Of a DNA stretch of 64,000 nucleotides, positions 36,950 to 48,819 are shown one piece after another; within the stretch, counting starts at the first letter, position 1; each line of letters begins with the position of its first letter. The translations under genes were made by a program, and so were the position numbers. The notes below the pieces were generated by a model that was given only the letters and a program-made list of their open reading frames with translations, did no database searches and was not told the origin of the DNA. Origin of the DNA: Chrysomallon squamiferum (Eukaryota > Mollusca > Gastropoda > Neomphalida > Peltospiridae); contig CM022679.1 in the NCBI GenBank assembly GCA_012295275.1, forward strand, positions 10,314,669-10,378,668, read 5' to 3'.

Positions 36950-37680
36950 TTTATATATTACTGTGATTAATAAAAGCCAGTATTTGCTGATGCATGATGT
37001 AGCACAGTGCTGACAAATTCTGAAGATTTTAAACTGACAAGGGAATCAAAGATTTCAATTTGCAGAAAGAAGCATTTCTTGAGCTGGTGACGAAGTTACC
37101 ACAGACTGTATCAGTATTCACCAGACGATAATTCAGACACTAAATGGAAATGAAAGCAATAGTGAGAGTCAAGTCAGGGGAGACAATTTATGTCCTTGTC
37201 AATAATTATTAGACACCTTTTGTGAAGCTGTGAATAGTTCCATTATTAATTGTAAACACAGACAGTGAGATGATAAACAGAAGAAGGGAAGAACAAGATG
37301 GAAACTGTCAGGGGAAGATAATTAGGGTAATTCATCAATAATTGAGAGTGATCTTTTCTTGACCCAAAACAAATGGGAGAATGTTCATCTGTCAAGGGAG
37401 AACTGAAAGAAAGGAATTTGGAAATAAATTGAGCGAGTGCAAAATGAATGCACGAAGACAGACGCCCATGGAAATAATGGTGAATATATTCATAAGATAT
37501 TTGAATTTAAATCGTCATCCACCTACACCTGACTATTACCATCAACGTCCATATACATCATCTTCTCACAGAGCTATTTGTGTATTTACATCTATCTATC
37601 TACATTATCATACACACCCACATACCTCTGTCTAGCTCTGATGAATCTCTGTTAGCTGCATTCATTAACACTCACACATT
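36950..37680. other. Higher-complexity island, possible conserved element
   Basis: Repeat-poor sequence with GAGCTGGTGACGAAGTTACC, ATTCACCAGACGATAATTC and two TCAATAATT segments (TGTCAATAATTATTAGACAC, CATCAATAATTGAGAG). A plus-strand frame 37381-37635 is not recognisable. Candidate regulatory DNA. Confidence 0.3.
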
Positions 37681-37849
37681 ATCACATGTATATTTAGGTA
37701 CCGTTCCCTCTTATGTAAAAATAGTCGTTTGATAACATATGCTACAATCTGGTTAGTTAAAAAGAAAAAGAAGAATAAAAAATGGAAATTATTTTTATTT
37801 TTGTGGCATAAAAATACTTTAACAAAAAACTAAATAATGTTTGGAATAT

Positions 37850-38490
37850 AGTGCTGTGTTGGAACTGGAAATAACATAATAAATGCTCTGACACATTTGA
37901 TTTTATAACTTAACTGAATCTGATTTTAGTAATGTATGGAATATTAAGTACTGGAAGAATGAATAATGCAATAAATATTCATAAGATTCTTGAACATCTA
38001 AAACCAATAATCCATTAAACATATATATAATAACTGAAAACCCATTTAATAACATATGAAAATGCAGTGTGTTATATCTGGAAATAAAACAATAAATCTT
38101 CGAGAATCATCTTTCCTCAGCAAACATAATACTGTAACAAAACTGAAATCCCATTCTTATGTGAATTACCTTGACTGTGTTAGAATGGGAATTAATGTGG
38201 TAAATCTTCAAAAATCATCATCCTACAAATGGACATAATATTACAACAGAACTATAATTGCATTCTATCATGACAGACAGTGACTTTGTTAGAACTGGAA
38301 AAAAAAAAAATGTAAAACATTTTTCAAGAATTTGTCATCCCTCAAGCAGATATAATATCATGATGGAGCTGAAATCCCTTTCTAACATGATAGGCAGTAA
38401 CCTTGTTAGAACTGGAAGAAATGCAACGAGTCTTCGAGAATCGTCGCCCTTCAGGCACATGTAATGTTATAAAGGAGCTGAAATCCCATT
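37850..38490. repeat. Diverged satellite, ~107-117 bp unit, ~5-6 copies
   Basis: TGTTAGAACTGGAA-type starts lie at about 37856, 38070, 38177, 38288 and 38405, with a worn one near 37945. Each is followed by a TCTTCGAGAATCATC box, CAAGCACATATAATA and GGAGCTGAAATCCCATTCT. Spacing measured between starts is 107, 111 and 117 bases. Confidence 0.8.
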
Positions 38491-39412
38491 CAAGAAGAGC
38501 TGTGATGTTTTGTAACGCTGTGCAGCCTACTGTTAAATGGTTTATGTTTTTCTGCTGATATGTTAACCACCTGACCGTGAACCTCAGGAGATTGCTGTTA
38601 CAGATATGACAGAATTATTAGCTCTAACATGTAGTTGGTGTTAAGGAATAAACCTCAGGGAAGGCAGGTTGTGTTCAGAGATCAATACAAAGGCATGAAA
38701 TTATTGCACCAATGTCTTCACAAGCATGGAGGTATGGCAGAAAATGAAAAGAAAAAAAAAAAGAAAAAAAGAAAAAGGAAAATAAAAAGAACCTGACAAC
38801 TTCAATTAGTGTTTAACAATGTAGCTGTCAAAAGTGATCACATGTTGCAATTAGTCAGAAATAATTGTAACTAGACTAATGGAATATATTAATGTCTCCG
38901 ATTGTTATGTATATGTCTTGGCAGCGAGATGGGAGAAACAAAAAAAAAAAAAAAAAGGGAAAAAGAAAATGACATGGATATGTTCGAAAAGGCAAAGTGA
39001 AGATTACTATTAATGAGTAACTGGAAAAAACCCATTGTTTATTGTGTATAAGTTGAAAGGTGAGAAAGAATTTTTTTTTTTTTAAGGGGTGCGTGGAAAT
39101 AACAGAAATTATTGTGGACATGTTTGAAAGAGGAAAAATAAAAGCGATTGTTAACTGGTGAATTAAAAAAAAGCTCATTAAAAGACCAGCTGTCTTGCTG
39201 TGATGGATTAGACAAATAATCAAAATATTAGTTTACTGCTTGATCGTTTCAGTGTAACAAAGGTACTTAATACACTCTGTCAAGAAAGAAACAACACTTT
39301 TCCTGTCATTACTGATAAACTGCAGAAATATTTGATGAAGAATGCAGTTAAAGAAAGAAATGGGATTTTTCTATATCGCTGCATAGAGAGAGAAAGAAAG
39401 AAACAAAAATAC
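38491..39412. other. Non-coding, no gene seen
   Basis: 38500-38730 is relatively complex. A-rich tracts lie at 38750-38785 and 38940-38960 and a T-run at 39071. No gene recognised. Confidence 0.5.
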
Positions 39413-39460
39413 ATACACACACACACACACTCACAGACACACGCAAAAACACACACAAAC
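39413..39460. repeat. (CA)n microsatellite, interrupted
   Basis: CA with TC, GA and CG interruptions. Confidence 0.92.
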
Positions 39461-40344
39461 ATGTACACCTCAAAGAAACTGCACACACAAATTTTACAGG
39501 CAAACTTCCCTAGCTATTCCCTGTACATTTTTCATTTCCAGATAAATAGCCTGTTCATTCCAAATCCCCAGGAGACCTCGCAGATATCTACCACATGTAC
39601 TAACCTGTGTATCTAACACCACACAACACCAGCCACAGAGCCAGTACCAGCATTTAGAACAAAGACTTTAAGTACCAAAGAGAAGTTTATATTAACAGAT
39701 TCGTGTGTATTTACGATATTGCTGCTTTCTGGGTTTATAATGACAAAGCTTGTCACATGGTACTACCACACAGTAGTTTGCAAGGTTTATTGGTGTTAAA
39801 ATAATGAAGTTTTCAGATTTTGTTCATCGGTACACAGTTAGGATTTAGTGTATGTTGTATATTTGATTGTAAGAAAAAATAAATTATTTGAAAATTAATT
39901 TAAATATAATAATAAAATTTGTATTAATTATAAATTTTAATTCATTAATAATTAACTGTGGTATAAATACACTGATCTAGCCATATTCATATTTCTTAAG
40001 AATGTTTTTCTTCAAACTTTATTAACTGCATACAGTATCAGAAAATAATATTTCAGAATCAGCCAGGCAGCTTTAGACAAAAGAAATGGGTCTAGCTGAG
40101 TAAATGATTTGCAGGATTAATTCCCTTAAGTGTAATTCCTGTTACAGCCACTGCTCTTTGACCAGAACCTCCAAGAGAAATTTTGCAAAGTTGGCACAAG
40201 TCCCCTTTGGAGCCCCAAGGCAGGCAAATTTTTTTCTCAAATTTGAGGATTTGATGTACAGTAAAATCTACATCTAAACTCTCATAAATGCTTTATATCC
40301 ATTATCAGATATAACATAATGGAATAAAACATATTCAATTAATG
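39461..40344. other. AT-rich non-coding, no gene seen
   Basis: No recognised exon, RNA or element. Confidence 0.5.
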
Positions 40345-40605
40345 CATGGTTGCTGTGGGTTCCTTCTTAGCTCTTGGGCCCTGGACATTGACTGGTGAAA
40401 AATTTCTAGCCATGCTTGAAATAGCCTAATGTGATTTCTCATCTTTGGGAAAGGTATATAACAGATATCTTTTTGCTAGTCAAAAAAAAAAAAAAGAAAG
40501 AATAGCCTATTGCATGGCAGAACTTTCTTTCTTTAGCTGTATTGTCCTTGACCATTTGTGTGATCCCATTTAACCATAGAATGAAATATGCCTCTTTTTA
40601 TTGTT
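40345..40605 (+). mobile_element. Diverged molluscan tRNA-SINE, mid-region to 3' tail
   Basis: Core: GTGATTTCTCATCTTTGGGA, AAGGTATATAACAGATATCT, TTTTGCTAGTC, an expanded A-run, then AATAGCCTATTGCATGGCAG. This copy also keeps the 3' region: TTTCTTTCTTTAGCTGTATT, GTCCTTGACCATTTGTGTGA, TCCCATTTAACCATAGAATG. These align to the consensus tatctgtgtggtccttaacc and the following atgtctgacgccatataacc. A worn GGGCCCTGGACATTGACTGG before the core may be the mid-region. Confidence 0.82.
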
Positions 40606-41705
40606 ATGGATGGTAAATATCTAAGAATCCAGATTCTGTAATTTCATTATTCTCTTCTTATCCAAAAATTTACCTACTGAAATCAATACCAATAAGATTT
40701 CCTTTCACCTAACTTCAGTATCCATGCAACAAAAAAAAAAAAAAAAGGGCTTCCAGCTCATTGTTCCAGCTCTGTTGCCATGGTGATAATGACCTCTGAG
40801 ACATTTTTTCTTCATTTGATGCTGTCTTATTGTTATTTGATATTTTATTCACTGTCATAAAAAGAAATGAATCTGTGTCTTCTTAAAAAAAAAAATTAAA
40901 AAGTATGAAAAAGGAAAATTTTGATTTCATTTTTTTTAAATGCTAATAGTTATTGATTCACTCATATACAGAAAATTTTAAAAGAATGCTGAAGTTTTTC
41001 AGTTACTGTTTGTAAATGTCAAACCAAATCTAAGTTAGGATGACAAAACCAGAATTTTTTTTTTTTTATTGTTAGGGACTTAAGCACCAAACAGAAACAT
41101 GGATTCGAAGCCATACAGACACACACACACTGACTGACTCACTTATAAATTCTAAATTTAGTTCAGTTCAGAACTTTGTCAACTGTAGTTATTAAAATAA
41201 TAAAAATATCTAAGTAGAACAGAACCTACCACTAATAATAACCTGAAAGGACTTTACCTACCGTAGATATTACTATAAATAATAACAAGAACTGATCTAG
41301 TACAGTTAATAAAATATAATAAAAACTACTACAATGCCAACAACAATAATAATAATAACCAGAAATTACAAACTGACCTTTTAACCCTTTCACACCTAAA
41401 GACAACATTTTTTAGCATATTTTATTATCAATCAGTAAGTGTTGTTGTTTTTTTTACCCCCCTGCACATACACACAAAAGAACACCAGTATCGAAGTATC
41501 TAAGAAAAGTGCTACCTGTCAAAACTATATTTCCACAGCTGTTGTTTGCACCCAACCAACAAACTGACCAATTATCAGCCTATGTTGGAACATTTGGCCA
41601 AACCATTTCAGTCACTTTTGGTCCATTATCTATCATGGTGCCGTGAAACACCTAATGAAACATGTCTCACAGGTGTGCAGGCACTTACAACAACTCACAT
41701 TTCCA
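40606..41705. other. AT-rich non-coding, no gene seen
   Basis: A-run at 40731-40746, T-run at 41054-41066, AAT repeats near 41341. No gene recognised. Confidence 0.5.
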
Positions 41706-41740
41706 TCTGGACAGACAGACAGACAGACAGACAGATAGAT
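41706..41740. repeat. (GACA)n/(GATA)n microsatellite
   Basis: About seven GACA units followed by GATA. Confidence 0.95.
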
Positions 41741-42045
41741 GTCTGAGAATTTAGCCCCGAAAAATATTCATTTATTATGTCAGTCATGGTATGTCTTGGT
41801 AGTCCAGTGTAAGAACAGAACTGTTACAGCTTGCATGATAAATCCAAGCTGTTTTTTCCAGTTCCAACAAATGTCCCATAATTCAAGTTATCAAAAGTTC
41901 TCACATGCACATCATAGAATATATTTGGATGCAAAACAATAACACCAATTATGATAATATCACATCCATATTTTGAAATGAAAGTCTTGGTTTTTAAGAA
42001 TAATAGCATCATCAATGAAAACACAACAACAACATTAACAGCAAA

Positions 42046-42155
42046 AACAAGAAGAAGAAGAAAAATATCAAGAAGAAAAGAAGAAATAAGAAAAGAAGAA
42101 GAGGGAAGAGAAAGAAATTAAGGCAAGAATAAAACCAAGAATAAAAGAAGGGAAT
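42046..42155. repeat. Purine-rich (GAA)n region
   Basis: GAAGAA, AAGAAAAG and similar on the plus strand. Confidence 0.85.
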
Positions 42156-43224
42156 TACCCTATTTCTAGTACCTGACGGAATTTTTATCAAGTGGTAAAT
42201 TTTTATTATCTATTAACTGGACATTCATTCATAAACGTGTGGGTGGTCAAGATTGTAAAGTTTAAGGTCACGAACTTATTAAACACTCTGTTAACTGATG
42301 CTGCTGGTTCAAGTCCTGCTAATGTACACTTTGAACTTTTGTTACCTATCATGTGGTCAGTGATGGTTTTTTAACAAATGGTCTTCCTAAATAAATGGCA
42401 TACATTAAATCTATTTTATTATAAAAAAAAATGAAAAAAAAAAAAAATTAAATAAAATTTAAAAATTAAAAACAAAAATAAACAAATAAAAATGTTGAAA
42501 ATGGATAATAAGGAATTAATGTTAATTATTTAAAAATTTAAATATTGTATCTTGAGGGATGAACATGCCACATACTTATATATATATATATATACACAGT
42601 TGTGTTGGATTGGGAAATAATGTAAGGAATCAAAGGAAAATAAATGCTGTAATATATATATTCTTTTGGAAGAATTATTTATTAAGATAACTGATTATTA
42701 CTAACTGAAATTGAATCTGAACTGTAGATATTTCTATACAGCTATTTAGTTTAACTTGTATAAATTGAACATTATGTTAAGGTAAATTTTAATCCCATTA
42801 CACTGAAAAAAAAAAAATTTTTAAAAAAATTCATATTATTTTCATACCTATTAGTTCAAATGTTTATATGAGCTTTGAAAAAGACTTAAAACTTAGACAA
42901 ACAGAGGAGATAGAAGTTGTAAATCTCTGCATGTTACAGAGAGTTAAAGGAAAGTAGGTTTTAGTTAGCCTAGTTAATTAAAACTGAAAAGAAGTAGTAT
43001 CATGAAAAATGATCTGAACTCACAGAGCCCCACAGAAATACTCCTAGTTCACAGCAGCTCTTTAATACATTTCCAGCAGACACCAATAATTGTATTTGCT
43101 GAATGGTACATCCACTTGCTTATTTCACTTCATTATTCCTTTTAGCACACGGAAAGGAAGTAGTGTTAGTCACATCATGACAGTTTATACAGTAATAGGA
43201 CGTGAACATGATAAAAAAAAAACA
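42156..43224. other. AT-rich non-coding, no gene seen
   Basis: Contains an A-rich run 42421-42490 and (TA)n at 42580-42593. A B-box-like GGTTCAAGTCC occurs at 42306-42316 without a well-placed A box. A weak SINE-core echo near 43047-43080 is not called. Confidence 0.5.
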
Positions 43225-43515
43225 ACCCAATGCAACAATACATCAGAAAATGGAATAGGGTAGCACAAAAATGGAATAGTATTGGTATATGAGATAATGG
43301 ATTTGTGTATCAGAAAATGTGATAGTGCTGGTATATGAGAAAATTCATCAATGTATCATAAAATGGAATACTATTGGTATATCAGAAAATGTAACAATGA
43401 ATCACAAACTAGAATACTACATACATATCAGAAAATGAAACAGTGTATCATGGATTATACAGACATCACAAAACAGAACAGTATATCACAGCATTGAACA
43501 GTCTGTCACTAAGTG
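43225..43515. repeat. Diverged short-period repeat (ATCAGAAAATGGAATA)
   Basis: ATCAGAAAATG/ATCATAAAATG/ATCACAAA-type boxes alternate with GGTATATGAGA/GGTATATCAGA at roughly 25-55 base spacing, through to CATCACAAAACAGAACAGTA. Confidence 0.65.
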
Positions 43516-43769
43516 AACAGTTGAACATAAAACTGGGCTTGTTTAATGTTAAGCTAATCTGTCCAGTAACATTATGGCCCACATTGTGCATCTTCATTTT
43601 GCACCCTATTACAGTAGTTTTATATAATATGAAGTGCAGATGTTGCAATGGGATAGACTAAGGTTAGGAATGAAAACATCTATTTGCTTACTTACAAAAT
43701 CATAAGTTATGATTTGTAAGCACTAAAAGGAACAAAAAATGTAATGTATTTGCAGTCTGATGGCTGAGA

Positions 43770-44000
43770 TTTATATGAATATCAAGACAGCATTTACCAG
43801 TAGTATTTTGACGATGTATAAATTTGAATGAATAAATAAACCAGATGTAATTTATTCATGAATAATAAGTGTCTGATTCACTAATGTCAAGACAGTATTT
43901 TAGCAATTGCATCTTATTTGTTTTTAACTAGCCAAGATAAATCAGTGTTAAAATACTGTGTCAGGACAGCATTTACCAAATCAGTACACCAACATATCAG
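43770..44000. repeat. Diverged ~75-105 bp repeat, 3 units
   Basis: TATCAAGACAGCATTTACCA (about 43780), TGTCAAGACAGTATTTTAGC (about 43886) and TGTCAGGACAGCATTTACCA (about 43960) mark three worn units. Confidence 0.6.
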
Positions 44001-44519
44001 AAAAGGTCTGGTACTGTGCGTTTTCTAAATGTCATGCATTCTGTTTAATAATGTATACAGTGATATTATCAGACTCCAAGCAATGACTGTATCTTCAGGA
44101 TATTTCTTATCATTAGGGAAAGAAGAACAGGGTTTATTCCACAAATAGCGTGGTGCATTATTTAAATGTGGGGTCAGTGAGTGTTAAACATATGGTTAAT
44201 GTGACATTTAGTTTCACATTGGAAAATGTCATATAACATCTTTTACATTGTTTGTTTTTGAATAAATCAAAACAAAACTTCGAAATCTTTCAAAATAAGA
44301 ATAAAAGTAAATTAAACAAATCCATTAACTTTAAAAAAAAAAAAAAAAAAAAAACCACAAACAAATAAAAATAATTCTTGTTTTTTCCTTTTATTCTGCA
44401 TCTTCATCTTTGACTTTTAAATGATGAGAATATGAAAAAAAAAAAAAAAAATAAAATAAAAGATTAGTCAAAAATAGAGAAATGCCAATATCAAAAGACG
44501 TTTCAAAAGATTAAAAGAT
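44001..44519. other. AT-rich non-coding, no gene seen
   Basis: A-runs at 44333-44354 and 44436-44451; otherwise nothing recognised. Confidence 0.5.
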
Positions 44520-44760
44520 CTTTTCTTGTGCTGATAGTTATTAATGCGGCTGACGTATATGTAGACTAATTTGTGTCTCAAGACCTCGGCATTAGAGTAA
44601 TGACATACACTTGATCACAGACAATTCCCCCAGCTCCACGTTGCATCAGTTGCCAGGTGCCTGTAATGCTGTAATTATGACGTCATCACGAAGAAAACAG
44701 CATGCACATGGCTGATAAAAATTACCATCAAATCGAATCTCGGCAACCGACTGACCCAAA
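44520..44760. other. Higher-complexity island with CRE
   Basis: Comparatively CpG-containing, repeat-free sequence (AATGCGGCTGACGTATA, CAAGACCTCGGCATTAGAG, CCCCCAGCTCCACGTTGC, AATCTCGGCAACCGACTGAC). It includes an E-box pair CAGGTGCCTG and a full CRE at 44678-44685. A G-quadruplex-type motif follows at 44798. Good candidate for an intronic enhancer; no coding signature. Confidence 0.4.
44678..44685. promoter_or_regulatory. Palindromic CRE (TGACGTCA)
   Basis: Exact full-site match in the context ATTATGACGTCATCACG. Confidence 0.45.
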
Positions 44761-44797
44761 GATTCTTAATTTAGATTTTATTTTTAAATAACTGGAT

Positions 44798-44829
44798 GGG
44801 GAAGGTGGGGAAGTGAGGGAAGGGGAGGG
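44798..44829 (+). other. Potential G-quadruplex motif
   Basis: Five guanine runs of three or four (44798-44801, 44807-44810, 44817-44819, 44822-44825, 44827-44829) are separated by loops of 5, 6, 2 and 1 bases. This fits the usual G3+N1-7 definition. It is the only such motif I noticed in this AT-rich window. On the inferred Cav3 transcript strand it would read as C-rich. Confidence 0.6.
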
Positions 44830-45090
44830 AGGAAAGGAGAGAGAGATAGAGACAAACAGACAGACAAAAAGAGAGAAACAGAGAAAGAAATAAAGAGAGT
44901 CAGAGCTAAGCAGAAAGTTAAAGGTAACAGTCATAGAAAAAAGAAAAACTAAATGGACAGAGAAAGTCACAGATAGGAAGACAGAGATTGACTGGGAAAG
45001 TGACAGAGACAGACTGATAAATAAAAGATACAGGGAAAAAGAATGGGAGATCACTGATAAAGAGATGAGGGGAAAAAAAAAAAAAAAATG
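44830..45090. repeat. Purine-rich GA/GACA region
   Basis: GAGAGA, GACAGACA and AAAGAGAGA variants, ending with a poly(A) at 45073-45088. The serine/leucine-rich minus-strand frame is its translation. Confidence 0.85.
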
Positions 45091-45180
45091 AAAAGCAAGG
45101 AACAGTTCGATCTTAACTTAAAAATAATTAATCTTACACGTGTGATAAACTTTATCCTGCTCTGGCATCAATCATTTGAA

Positions 45181-45271
45181 AAAAAAAAAAAAAAAGATAA
45201 AAAAAAAAAAAAAAAAAAAAAAAAAACACCCCATGAATTTCAAATTAAAAATAAGTAAATAAATAAGTAAG

Positions 45272-45304
<33 letters not shown>

Positions 45305-45450
45305 ATATAATAAATATATAAATAAATAAATAAACAATTAAATAAATAAATAAACAAACAAATAAACAAAAAAAATAAATAAATTAAATAAATAAATAAA
45401 TAAACACTTAAATAAATAAAAATAAAAAAAAAAAAAAAAAAAAATAAAAA
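45181..45450. repeat. Poly(A) and (AAAT)n microsatellite
   Basis: A-runs at 45178-45195 and 45200-45226, then about 180 bases of AAAT/AAAC tetranucleotides and a final A-run. Confidence 0.95.
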
Positions 45451-46060
45451 ACAGAACATTCCTAGAACAGAAGAAAGCCACGTTTCAGCCAGTGTATTCA
45501 AGTATGTTATTGCAAAGGCTCAATTCTTTGATACCATTTCTTCAGACAGCAATGCCTACTACAAAGAACATTCTGAAGGAAATGTGTTTACATAAACTCA
45601 GTAAATCACTGGCTATATTGCACACAAGTAGACATCCAGTTGTTAATACCTGCCATCATTGCAAAGAGAAAGAAAGAAAGAAAAAAAAAAAAATTAAAAA
45701 AATATATACATATAAAAAAGGTAACTATTTTATTATTTTAACAACTTGGAGTTTTCCATGAAGGTCAGTCCCTGTGGAGAAATAATAAAAATAAATTTAG
45801 TTTTTCATTGATGTGTGTAAAAAAAAAATTCTTGCTGCTGGTTTGTAATCACCATTGCAAGTTTCTTTTCATGTATGTCAAAAGTGTTTTTAATTTTTTT
45901 GTTTTGGGATGGTTTTGTTTTTAAAAGATCTTCAGAAAACAATAAAAGAAAACAATAATAATAATATAATTTAAGTTATTAAAATCGTAATATTTTATGG
46001 ATAATATAAAATGAGATAAAAAAAGAATTTAATATAAGCACACAATATATATATAAATTA
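45451..46060. other. AT-rich non-coding, no gene seen
   Basis: No recognised features apart from GAAA repeats near 45668-45690. Confidence 0.5.
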
Positions 46061-46062
46061 CT

Positions 46063-46145
46063 ATAAATAAATAAATAAATAAATAAAATAATAAAAATAA
46101 ATAAATAAATAAAATAAATAAATAAACAAAGAAATAAATAAATTA
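46063..46145. repeat. (AAAT)n microsatellite
   Basis: AAAT tetranucleotides with single-base slips. Confidence 0.93.
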
Positions 46146-46639
46146 CAACAGAATATATTAAATATAAATTTATTTTTAAGATTTGGTTAGAATTTCCACA
46201 GAATAATAAAAAAAAATAAATCACAATTTGCAAGCACTAAAAAAATAAAAAATAAAAAAAATCAATTCAACATTACATAAGATTCAATGAAATATTCCTG
46301 CTGTCTTTCTAAGCTGGTTTATCAAATTATGGAAATGAGACAGAAACCATGTTTTATTTCTTTACAAGAACTGAAGCAAATTACAATCAATACAATTATC
46401 TAAACTGACACACTTCAAGAAAAGCATAAAAAAAAAAAAAAAATCATATACATAATAATAAGATCCAAGCTTAATCAAATTCCTTTTGATTTCAGAAATC
46501 GGTAAATTATAACTGTTATTATAATTTTATTTAGGAAATTATTGAGAAGAAATAATTATGACTGAACTGAACTTTATTTACACTCAGGCTGTAATCTACA
46601 GTACATGAGGAGGATACACACTGTGTATTAGTTTTGATG
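46146..46639. other. AT-rich non-coding, no gene seen
   Basis: A-run at 46427-46443. Nothing else. Confidence 0.5.
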
Positions 46640-47360
46640 TTTTAATTATTTCAGAAAATAGCAAATACAGTATATGACATCATTGCTATTATAGTTGAAT
46701 CATAGACTATGTCATTTCAGACATCAGCTATATTAATGTATGACCTCATAACAACACTATGACATCATTGTTACTATAGTTGAATCATATGCTATGTCAT
46801 TGCAGACATAGCTATAGTAATGTATGACCTCATAACAATACTATGACCTCATAACAAAACTATGACCTCATAACAAAACTATGACCTCATAACAACACTA
46901 TGACATCACTGGTGTAGTTTTCAAGACATCTTAGTCAAAGGCTAGCTTAACATAGAAATCAGCAATGCCTCTGTCATAACACTTTTAATGTGAGAACTGC
47001 AAGTCATTCCATTCTGGAAACAGCATTCAAAACATTCGTTCTCATATTAATAATCATTTTCATATCAGTTACAGACTAAACCGTTTTAAAACATAACAAT
47101 GACAGGCTGTCTGAATTATAGATTGGACCGTTTCAGAAACTAGAAATTACTCCACATGAAATCATTATTGCAACAGTTCTGTTGTCTGAATCACAGGGTA
47201 TATTATTTCATATAATGCAATCATAACACCTGATATCATTATTATGAAAGGTTTTAAGAATGAATCACAGACTATATCATTTCAGACTCGGTAATCAATA
47301 CCCATGACACCACAGTTATAGTAATGGTGATGTCTGAATTGTAGTTTACACAATTTTGGC
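46640..47360. repeat. Nested tandem repeat (~100-bp units with inner 19-bp array)
   Basis: The outer unit is TATGACATCATTGCTATTAT, AGTTGAATCATAGACTATGT, CATTTCAGACATCAGCTATA, then TATGACCTCATAACAACAC, and is repeated once clearly. At 46824-46905 the last 19 bases have amplified separately to four or five copies. Worn relatives (TGAATCACAGACTATATCAT, GTCTGAATTATAGATTGGAC) continue to about 47360. Confidence 0.85.
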
Positions 47361-47582
47361 AAATTAAATTATGATAATTCGTTGTTTTTGTAAGATTTTA
47401 TTTAGTTAAAAATACATTGTCCTGGTTGTTTGATCAAAATTCATGTTCATTCCAAATTACATTATAATCAAAACAATACTTTACATTAGCAAAGATAGCA
47501 ACATAAAGATGGATATACTGATTTATTTGTCTAAATTCTCCTGTTATTCTTTTTGTTATTACTGGTATTAATACTGTTATTA

Positions 47583-47681
47583 TTAGTAGTAGTAGAAGTA
47601 GTAATAGTAGTAGCAGCAGTATCAGCATCAGCAGCAGTAGCCGCAGTAGTAGTAGTAATTGTAGTAGTGGTAGCAGCAGAA
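47583..47681. repeat. (AGT)n/(AGC)n trinucleotide repeat
   Basis: TAGTAG, CAGCAG and variants, preceded by ATT repeats. Minus-strand Thr/Ala frames are repeat translations. Confidence 0.93.
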
Positions 47682-47859
47682 ACTGAGTTATAAAAGGAAA
47701 ATGTAAACATTAGCCAAGTTCTGCTAATAGTCTTATGCAACGATTATTAATTATTAATATATATATATTACATTCACAAACAGAACCATATATGAGGCAC
47801 AGAAACATATGCAACTGAAAAACAAACATGAATAGAAACACGAATCTATACTAATCACA

Positions 47860-47896
<37 letters not shown>

Positions 47897-47982
47897 ACAA
47901 ACATTCACATGCACACATCCATAAACAGAAACATTCATCCACAAACACATCACAAACAAACACACACACACACACACACAAA
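47860..47982. repeat. (CA)n microsatellites, interrupted
   Basis: CA runs at 47860-47890 and 47958-47981, with CATCCA/CAAACA sequence between. Confidence 0.93.
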
Positions 47983-47999
47983 ACATGGATACACAACAA

Positions 48000-48310
48000 A
48001 ACTAATCTCATTTTCCACATTCAAAATTCTCCTCTCAGTGACAATTAGCTCTAAACAAGCATGTCGTACGTCATGTGAGGAGAATCTGATCCTTCCATTG
48101 AAATCGCTGACTGACATTTCAACAAGAAAGTGGGAGCTGCTGCCTCAGTGATTAAACATGCTACAGGAATTCCACTTAACAATGTCGTCCAAGATGTTAT
48201 TAATTAATTTCCCTGGACGTTTTCATCAGGCAGATTTGACATGGATTATAGCACTCTGATACTCACCCTTGACAATCGCAGAGTTTCCAGGTCATTGTGA
48301 TCAGATTGTA
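48000..48310. other. Higher-complexity island, possible conserved element
   Basis: Repeat-free, balanced composition: CATGTCGTACGTCATGTGAG, TTGAAATCGCTGACTGACAT, AACAATGTCGTCCAAGATG, TTATTAATTAATTTCCCTGG. No coding signature. Candidate regulatory element. Confidence 0.35.
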
Positions 48311-48819
48311 AACTTCGGTGTAAAGTCTAATTGAAATGTAAATGTCCTTCCTGGTCTTGGTTGCTCTAAGAAGCAAAGCATTTGTGTTGGAGAGTGAAAA
48401 TGTTTTTGATTTTGGTTTCATGGTGGCTGATGGGGAAAAAAAAAAAGAAGAGGAATGTGAGATATGTGTGCAGTGGATTATTGTCAAGTGAAATGCATGT
48501 TTATTGTTTGCATGTTTATTGTTTGCATGTTTATTGTTTTGTTTTCCTTTTTAGAAATATTTTTATTGTTTCAGTTTCATTACAGTTACCATCATCATTA
48601 CCACAATTATTATAATAGATATAAACTTCATTTAGCATTGTTTTTTAAACCTAAAAACTTAGTAATTATTACAAGTTTTGTTCACCACTGTTTTTTAAAC
48701 CACAAACATCTAATAAATAACACACACAAATATCCTCACTGACTGAATTAAACAACATCTCTTTTAAGGTTTTAAATTTCAATTTTTTTTTTTCTCTTAT
48801 CTTAAGACTCTTGCTTATC
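48311..48819. other. Non-coding, no gene seen
   Basis: Includes three copies of a 13-bp TTTATTGTTTGCA unit at about 48500-48540. Confidence 0.5.

Noticed and set aside
42235-42320. tRNA-like segment with a B-box match GGTTCAAGTCC
   Set aside because: No convincing A box or cloverleaf and no SINE core follows, so a single motif match is insufficient.
43030-43085. Possible tenth SINE core (ACAGCAGCTCTTTAATACA)
   Set aside because: Only about 40 bases with weak similarity; below what I would call.
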